Shown: positions 29,632-34,012 of the stretch, one piece after another
Layout: every line of letters starts with the position of its first letter
Position numbering within the stretch: the stretch's first letter is position 1
NCBI GenBank assembly: GCA_958438955.1
Contig: CAUBTS010000014.1
Coordinates: 1-34,012, forward strand
Reading direction: 5' to 3'
Length of the DNA: 34,012 nucleotides
Source: an uncultured Collinsella sp.
Lineage (GTDB): Bacteria; Actinomycetota; Coriobacteriia; Coriobacteriales; Coriobacteriaceae
Program-made: the position numbers and the translations under genes
Notes under the pieces: model-generated
The model's input: only the letters and a program-made list of their open reading frames with translations
Told to the model about the DNA's origin: nothing
Databases searched by the model: none

Positions 29632-30543
29632 ATGAACGCTTCATCGCTTTCCTTCCAAGACATCATCCTGCGCCTCCAGCAGTACTGGGGCGAGCAGGGC
29701 TGCGTCATTATGCAGCCCTATGACTCCGAGGTCGGTGCCGGTACCTTCCATACCGCGACCACGCTGCGCTCGCTCGGTCCCGCCGAGTGGCGCACCTGCT
29801 ATGCGCAGCCCTGCCGCCGTCCCGCCGACGGCCGCTACGGCGAGAACCCCAACCGCATGCAGCACTACTATCAGTTCCAGGTGCTCATCAAGCCTTCTCC
29901 GCTTAACGCCCAGGAGCTCTACCTGGGGTCTCTTGCCGCTATCGGTCTGGACCCCAACGACCATGACGTCCGCTTTGTCGAGGACGACTGGGAGAGCCCG
30001 ACGCTCGGCGCCTGGGGCCTTGGCTGGGAGGTCTGGCTCAATGGCATGGAGGTCACGCAGTTTACGTACTTCCAGCAGGTGGGCGGTATCGAGGTCGACC
30101 CCGTGCCCGTCGAGATCACCTATGGCCTGGAGCGCATTGCCATGTATGCGCAGGGCGTCAATTCCGTCTACGACTTGGTGTGGAGCTACCTGCCCGACGG
30201 CACGCCCATGACCTATGGCGACGTGTTCCTCGAGAACGAGCGCGAGTTCAGCGCCTACAACTTTGAGGTCGCCAACGTCGAGATGATGCGTCAGAAGTTT
30301 GACGACTACGAGGCCGAGTGCCACTCCTGTCTGGAGCGCAAGCTGCCGCTGCCGGCGTACGACTGCGTCATGAAGTGCAGCCACGCCTTCAACCTGCTCG
30401 ATGCCCGTGGCGCGCTGTCCGCGGTCGAGCGTGCCAACTACATCCTGCGCGTCCGCGCCGTCGCCAAGGCGTGCTGCGAGGCCTACATGGCCGAGGTCGC
30501 CGGAGTCAACGAGAATGCCGACCAGGAAGGCGAGGTGGCGTAA
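29632..30543 (+). CDS. glyQ: Glycyl-tRNA synthetase alpha subunit
   Basis: GlyQ is the catalytic subunit of the tetrameric (alpha2 beta2) glycyl-tRNA synthetase. The 303-residue product has LSFQDIILRLQQYWGEQGCV at the N-terminus, EVGAGTFHTATTLRSLGP, and NPNRMQHYYQFQV, all typical of the alpha subunit. EVWLNGMEVTQFTYFQQVGG follows. The ATG at 29632 is preceded by GAGGGG at a longer than usual distance and by AGAGGC directly, so the ribosome binding site is unclear, although the family N-terminus fits this start. glyS begins 3 bases after the stop. Confidence 0.97.
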   Translation: MNASSLSFQDIILRLQQYWGEQGCVIMQPYDSEVGAGTFHTATTLRSLGPAEWRTCYAQPCRRPADGRYGENPNRMQHYYQFQVLIKPSPLNAQELYLGSLAAIGLDPNDHDVRFVEDDWESPTLGAWGLGWEVWLNGMEVTQFTYFQQVGGIEVDPVPVEITYGLERIAMYAQGVNSVYDLVWSYLPDGTPMTYGDVFLENEREFSAYNFEVANVEMMRQKFDDYEAECHSCLERKLPLPAYDCVMKCSHAFNLLDARGALSAVERANYILRVRAVAKACCEAYMAEVAGVNENADQEGEVA

Positions 30544-30546
30544 GCC

Positions 30547-32643
30547 ATGGCAGACGCTAAGGATTTCCTGTTTGAGATCGGTACGGAAGAAATGCCCTCC
30601 GCACCGCTGAACAATGCCGTCAAGCAGCTTGGCACCATGATCGCCAAGGGTCTCGACGAGGCCGGTCTGGCCCACGGCGAGGTCCGCGTGATCTCGAGCC
30701 CGCGCCGCCTGGCTGCGCTCGTTGCCGACGTCGCCACCGCGACCGACGAGGTTCACGAGGTCAAGCGCGGCCCCGCGGCAAACATTGCCTTTGATGCCGA
30801 CGGTAACGCCACCAAGGCCGCCCAGGGCTTTGCCCGCAAGTGCGGTGTGGCTGCCGAGGACCTGGTCCGTCGCGAGGACACCGACGGCCGCGAGTACGTG
30901 TTCGCCGAGAAGAACATTCCCTCCGCTCCGGCTACGCCGATCCTGACGTCTCTGTGCGAGAAGACTATCGCCGGCCTGCAGTGGCCCAACTACCGCAGCC
31001 AGCGCTGGGGCCACGAGCACGCTACGTTTGTTCGTCCGGTCCGTTGGATCTGCTGCCTTTTGGGTGAGGACGTCGTGCCCGTGTCGTTTGCCGATGTGAC
31101 GAGTGGCAATACCACGCGTGGTCATCGCGTGCTTGGCCCCGGTGACCACGTTGTCGCCAGCCCCGCCGTCTACGAGCAGGTGCTCGAGGATGCCGGCGTG
31201 CTTTCTGCCGAGCGCCGTCGCGAGGCCATCCTCGCCGGTATCGCCGAGGTCGAGGCTGCCCGTCCCGGCTGCCATGTCGATACGCCCAAGAAGGTCTTTG
31301 AGGAGGTCATCAACCTCTGCGAGTGGCCGACGGTGCTCGTCGGTACCTTCGACGAGGAGTTTCTCAAGGTCCCGCACGAGATCATCTGCGAGTCCATGCT
31401 CACCAACCAGCGCTACTTCCCGATCTATGACGGCGAAGGCAAGCTCACGCGTGAGTTCGTGGTCGTTTCCAACAGCAAGCCCGAGAACGCCGAGCGAGTG
31501 ATCGACGGTAACGAGCGCGTCGTGCGCGCCCGTCTGGACGACGCTAAGTTCTTCTACGAGGAGGATCTGAAGATCTCCCTCGACGAGTTCCGTGAGCGTC
31601 TGGCCAAGGTGGCCTTCCAGGAGAAGCTCGGTAGCGTGCTCGCCAAGTCCGAGCGCATCGAGCAGCTCGCGCTCGCCATCGCCCGCGAGGCACACCTGGG
31701 TGCTCATCTGGCAGCCGACGCCGGCCGTGCCGCGCACCTGTGCAAGGCCGACCTGGTGTCCAACGCCGTCGTCGAGTTCACGAGCCAGCAGGGCGTGATG
31801 GGCGGTTATTACGCGACCGCGATGGGGGAGAACGACGAGGTCGCCCACGCCATTCGCGATCACTATCGTCCCCGCTTTGCCGGTGACGAGCTGCCCGAGG
31901 GCACCGCTGGCTGCATCGTGGCCTGTGCCGACAAGCTCGATACCATTGCCGGTATCTTTGCCATCGGCGAGCCCCCGACCGGCTCTTCGGACCCCTACGC
32001 GCTGCGTCGTGCCGCTATCGGCATCATCAACATCCTGCGCGACCGTCTGCCGATCGACCCCACGTCGCTCATCGACTTCGCCCTTGAGCTCTACAGTGAG
32101 CAGGGCATTGAGTTCGACGCCGCCGAGGTCGCCCAGCAGGTTCGTGACTTCTTCCATGGCCGCCTGGTGAGCATGGCCCGCGACGAAAAGATCCCGGCCG
32201 ATACCGTTGCCGCCGTCTCCGCGGTGCACATCATCGCCCCGTCCGTCTTCTTCGCCCGCTGCGCTGCGCTCGACGAGGCCCGCAAGAACGATGCCGAGAC
32301 CTTCGATAACCTGGCGACCGCCTATGCCCGCGCCGCGCACATCTCCAAGCCCGAGCTGGGTGCGGAGTACGACCGCAGCCTGATGGGCGAGGCCGAGCTC
32401 GCGCTTGCCGATGCCTCCGAGGCTGCTCAGACCGCTGTCGATGCCGCCCTTGCTGCCGAGGATTACCCGGCCGCATTTGCCGCCCTCGCCGCCCTGCGCG
32501 CGCCCATCGACCGTTTCTTCGATGAGGTTATGGTCATGGACAAGGACGAGCAGCTCCGCGATAATCGCCTTAAGCTGCTCAACCGCTTCGAGGCCGTTTT
32601 CTCCGGCATTGCCAACATCGGTGAGCTTGCCCGCAAAAAGTAA
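30547..32643 (+). CDS. glyS: Glycyl-tRNA synthetase beta subunit
   Basis: GlyS binds the tRNA and completes the alpha2 beta2 glycyl-tRNA synthetase. The 698-residue product starts with FLFEIGTEEMPSAPL, the classical beta-subunit opening, and contains RSQRWGHEHATFVRPVRWI, ESMLTNQRYFPIYD and the RARLDDAKFFYEED segment. ADKLDTIAGIFAIG and DPYALRRAAIGIINIL are seen later. The C-terminal helical region should be the anticodon-binding part. GAGGTGG lies eight bases before the ATG. Length and motifs are normal. Confidence 0.97.
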   Translation: MADAKDFLFEIGTEEMPSAPLNNAVKQLGTMIAKGLDEAGLAHGEVRVISSPRRLAALVADVATATDEVHEVKRGPAANIAFDADGNATKAAQGFARKCGVAAEDLVRREDTDGREYVFAEKNIPSAPATPILTSLCEKTIAGLQWPNYRSQRWGHEHATFVRPVRWICCLLGEDVVPVSFADVTSGNTTRGHRVLGPGDHVVASPAVYEQVLEDAGVLSAERRREAILAGIAEVEAARPGCHVDTPKKVFEEVINLCEWPTVLVGTFDEEFLKVPHEIICESMLTNQRYFPIYDGEGKLTREFVVVSNSKPENAERVIDGNERVVRARLDDAKFFYEEDLKISLDEFRERLAKVAFQEKLGSVLAKSERIEQLALAIAREAHLGAHLAADAGRAAHLCKADLVSNAVVEFTSQQGVMGGYYATAMGENDEVAHAIRDHYRPRFAGDELPEGTAGCIVACADKLDTIAGIFAIGEPPTGSSDPYALRRAAIGIINILRDRLPIDPTSLIDFALELYSEQGIEFDAAEVAQQVRDFFHGRLVSMARDEKIPADTVAAVSAVHIIAPSVFFARCAALDEARKNDAETFDNLATAYARAAHISKPELGAEYDRSLMGEAELALADASEAAQTAVDAALAAEDYPAAFAALAALRAPIDRFFDEVMVMDKDEQLRDNRLKLLNRFEAVFSGIANIGELARKK

Positions 32644-32650
32644 GCCAGCC

Positions 32651-32664
32651 TGCGCGTAAGCGCA
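32651..32664 (+). repeat. GNRA-capped hairpin between glyS and ppsR
   Basis: TGCGC, loop GTAA and GCGCA form a 5-bp stem with a GNRA-type loop. The ppsR ribosome binding site (AAAAGGAG) follows immediately. It is not followed by a T-tract, so it is not a terminator. Confidence 0.5.
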
Positions 32665-32677
32665 AAAGGAGCCCCGC

Positions 32678-33553
32678 ATGGATTGCCCGGTCACCGCTCG
32701 TCCCACCGTTATCGTTATCTCCGACTCTCTCGGCGATACCGCTTGTGAGGTGGTGCTTGCGGCGTCCGGGCAATTTGATGAAGGGGCTTTTCGCGTTTTA
32801 CGTCTGCCCAAGGTGACTTCCGTGGAGCAGGTCAAGTCATTTGTGGGGCCGCGCGTCGATGCCGACCATCGCGATATTGCCGTGTTTCACACCATTGTCG
32901 ATCCGGCGCTTCGCGCCCGTGTGCTCGATTACCTGGGCATGCTGCATATTCGTTCAGTCGACCTGATTGGCCCGACGCTCGCCGTGCTATCGTCGCTTAT
33001 CGGTGTGCCGCCCAAGGGCGTTGCCGGCGTGATTCACAATACCGATGACCGCTACTTCCATCGCATCGAGGCCATGGAGTATTTCGTTGAGCACGATGAT
33101 GGACGCGGTTGCGACGATCTGTCAGGTGCCGATATCGTGCTGCTGGGCGTATCGCGCACGTCCAAGACGCCGCTGTCGATGTATTTGGCCTATCAGGGTT
33201 ACAAGGTTGCCAATGTTCCTTTGGCCCACGGCATGGAGCCGCCCAAGTCAATTTACGAGGTCAACCCGATGCGTTTGTTTGGCCTGATTTCGACCGTCGA
33301 CGTTATTTCCGAGATTCGCGATAGTCGTTTGGGCGACGACTACGCCCGTGCCGTCGCCGGCTCCTATGCCGAGCCCGAGAGCGTGCGCAGCGAGCTCGAG
33401 GAAGCCCGTGCGCTCATGAAGCGCCTAGGCTGCTTTGTGGTGCGCACCGACGGCAAGGCCATCGAGGAGAGCGCTGTCGAGATCATCAGCCACTTGGAGG
33501 AAATCCAAGAAGCCCGCGCCCGCCGCGCCGCCCGCCGAGCCCAGCAAAGCTAG
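32678..33553 (+). CDS. ppsR: Pyruvate, phosphate dikinase regulatory protein (DUF299 family)
   Basis: This bifunctional enzyme switches PPDK off by ADP-dependent phosphorylation of a threonine next to the catalytic histidine, and on again by phosphate-dependent dephosphorylation. The 291-residue product has the P-loop-like motif GVSRTSKTPLS at 157-167, KVANVPLAHGMEPP just after it, and EVNPMRLFGLISTVDVISEIR, all typical of DUF299. The DSLGDTACEVV segment at the N-terminus also fits. The ATG at 32678 follows AAAAGGAG. Its predicted target, ppdK, begins 292 bases downstream on the same strand, which supports PPDK rather than PEP synthase as the substrate. Confidence 0.95.
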   Translation: MDCPVTARPTVIVISDSLGDTACEVVLAASGQFDEGAFRVLRLPKVTSVEQVKSFVGPRVDADHRDIAVFHTIVDPALRARVLDYLGMLHIRSVDLIGPTLAVLSSLIGVPPKGVAGVIHNTDDRYFHRIEAMEYFVEHDDGRGCDDLSGADIVLLGVSRTSKTPLSMYLAYQGYKVANVPLAHGMEPPKSIYEVNPMRLFGLISTVDVISEIRDSRLGDDYARAVAGSYAEPESVRSELEEARALMKRLGCFVVRTDGKAIEESAVEIISHLEEIQEARARRAARRAQQS

Positions 33554-33569
33554 CTCATTGGGGTAGCTA
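33551..33569. repeat. Post-stop inverted repeat, copy 2
   Basis: It begins at the ppsR stop codon. TAGCT and AGCTA are the ends of an inverted repeat. TAGCTCATT and GGGGTAGCTA match the element after rsfS (25531-25558), here with a shorter centre. Confidence 0.6.
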
Positions 33570-33624
33570 AAATGCTCCGCCTAAAATAACTAAAAATAAT
33601 ACACGATAATGGTAAAGCGATTTA

Positions 33625-33661
33625 GCAAATTACTTGCATTTGACCAGCAAGTTTCTTGCAG
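33625..33661. repeat. Tandem operator-like repeats upstream of ppdK
   Basis: GCAAATTACTTGCAT (33625-33639) and GCAAGTTTCTTGCAG (33647-33661) are direct repeats, each an imperfect or perfect GCAA/TTGC inverted repeat. Their starts are 22 bases apart, about two helical turns. They lie in an AT-rich stretch unlike the surrounding DNA. Confidence 0.6.
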
Positions 33662-33675
33662 TGGTATCTTCATAA

Positions 33676-33723
33676 GGTAACCACCTTTACCTACCGTTTA
33701 CCGCAAGTTTTAGCACGTTTACC
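33676..33723. repeat. Phased TTTACC boxes upstream of ppdK
   Basis: CTTTACC (33685), GTTTACC (33696) and GTTTACC (33717) are spaced 11 and 21 bases apart, close to one and two helical turns. GGTAACC (33676) adjoins them, and an inverted GGTAAAG lies at 33611. The arrangement is typical of regulator binding sites on one face of DNA. Confidence 0.55.
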
Positions 33724-33764
33724 AAACCGCGCATCCTCTGCTCAAGCCTGTCCAAAACCCGCCG

Positions 33765-33770
33765 TATAGT
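33765..33770 (+). promoter_or_regulatory. Possible -10 box of ppdK
   Basis: TATAGT lies about 80 bases before the ppdK start. No recognisable -35 hexamer is found at 16-18 bases, which would fit an activator-dependent promoter. The 292-base gap from 33554 to 33845 holds no supported gene. Confidence 0.45.
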
Positions 33771-33814
33771 TCCCTCACGGTCCGCATCCGACGGGTCGAT
33801 TCGTTACCACGGTC

Positions 33815-33830
33815 GTGTGCGAGAGCACAT
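33815..33830 (+). repeat. GAGA-loop hairpin before the ppdK ribosome binding site
   Basis: GTGTGC, loop GAGA and GCACAT form a 6-bp stem with one G-U pair. The GGAAGGGG ribosome binding site starts on the very next base. It could affect translation start or mRNA stability. Confidence 0.45.
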
Positions 33831-33845
33831 GGAAGGGGAAGTATC

Positions 33846-34012
33846 GTGAGCGATTGCAAGAGGGTTTACCGTTTTGGTACCGACGCCCAGGGCACTTGCG
33901 TGACTGAGGGCGACAAGTCCATGAACTTCGTGCTTGGCGGCAAGGGCGCAAACCTTGCCGAGATGAGCCGTATCGGCCTGCCGGTTCCCGGCGGCTTTAC
34001 CATTACCTGCCA
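33846..34012 (+). CDS. ppdK: Pyruvate, phosphate dikinase, 5' end only
   Basis: PPDK interconverts pyruvate, ATP and phosphate with PEP, AMP and pyrophosphate. Only the first 55 or so codons are in the window. They read VYRFGTDAQGT, then LGGKGANLAEMSRIGLPVPGGFTIT, the conserved nucleotide-binding N-terminus of PPDK. The start is GTG at 33846, with GGAAGGGGAAG upstream. The ppsR gene next door encodes its regulatory kinase/phosphatase, which strengthens the call. The catalytic histidine and the rest of the protein lie beyond the right edge. Confidence 0.93.
   Translation, partial: MSDCKRVYRFGTDAQGTCVTEGDKSMNFVLGGKGANLAEMSRIGLPVPGGFTITC

Noticed and set aside
29641..32835. Open frame of 1064 codons antisense to glyQ and glyS
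   Set aside because: It is the mirror of two well-recognised genes in GC-rich DNA with strong third-position bias, which leaves few stops in one antisense frame. The translated product is repetitive in Gly, Val, His and Asp and has no domain or ribosome binding site.
1..34012. CRISPR array, prophage or insertion sequence
   Set aside because: No spaced direct repeats of 20-40 bases, no transposase, integrase or phage structural gene, and almost continuous housekeeping genes.

Overview
The window is a contiguous piece of chromosome from a GC-rich bacterium. By eye, the best fit is a Coriobacteriia actinobacterium close to Collinsella. The reasons are the very high GC at third codon positions, the many TTG and GTG starts behind good ribosome binding sites, separate glyQ and glyS subunits, and the order rodA - DUF697-like gene - TIGR03960 radical SAM - DUF2344 - rplU - rpmA - obgE. 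This taxonomic call is inference from gene content, not from a database match. I found no insertion sequence, prophage, CRISPR array, attachment site or broken gene.

Layout. (1) Positions 1-5560, minus strand: an aromatic amino acid operon in the order aroF, tyrA, aroB, aroA, aroC. The genes are packed with overlaps or gaps of a few bases, apart from 36 bases between tyrA and aroB. The 3' end of aroC runs off the left edge. The aroF leader holds a terminator-like hairpin and a possible 20-residue upstream ORF. (2) 5611-5775: a tRNA-Arg(CCG) with its own promoter and terminator. (3) 5805-11740: a P-type cation ATPase, a zinc-ribbon membrane protein, a cyclophilin and a TPR membrane protein. 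(4) 11856-17816: the cell-elongation cluster mreB-mreC-mreD-mrdA-rodA. (5) 17835-21461: a DUF697-like protein, then the TIGR03960 radical SAM/DUF2344 pair. (6) 21529-25531: rplU, rpmA, obgE, nadD, yqeK and rsfS, which serve ribosome assembly, NAD synthesis and dinucleotide turnover. A strong terminator closes this block. (7) 25627-26880, minus strand: dinB. (8) 27082-29572: rpsP, khpA, rimM, trmD and lepB, which serve ribosome and tRNA maturation and protein secretion. (9) 29632-34012: glyQ and glyS, then ppsR, a 292-base regulatory gap, and the start of ppdK.

How the genes work together. The aro block makes chorismate from erythrose-4-phosphate and PEP and diverts prephenate toward tyrosine. 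MreBCD, PBP2 and RodA form the elongasome. The rpl/obg/rsfS and rpsP/rimM/trmD blocks are translation housekeeping. PpsR controls PPDK, the neighbouring PEP/pyruvate enzyme.

Most of the window is ordinary core genome and I do not see a clearly new biological system. The parts most worth a second look are non-coding: the aroF leader, the helically phased repeats upstream of ppdK, a shared post-stop repeat found after both rsfS and ppsR, and several hairpins at gene junctions.
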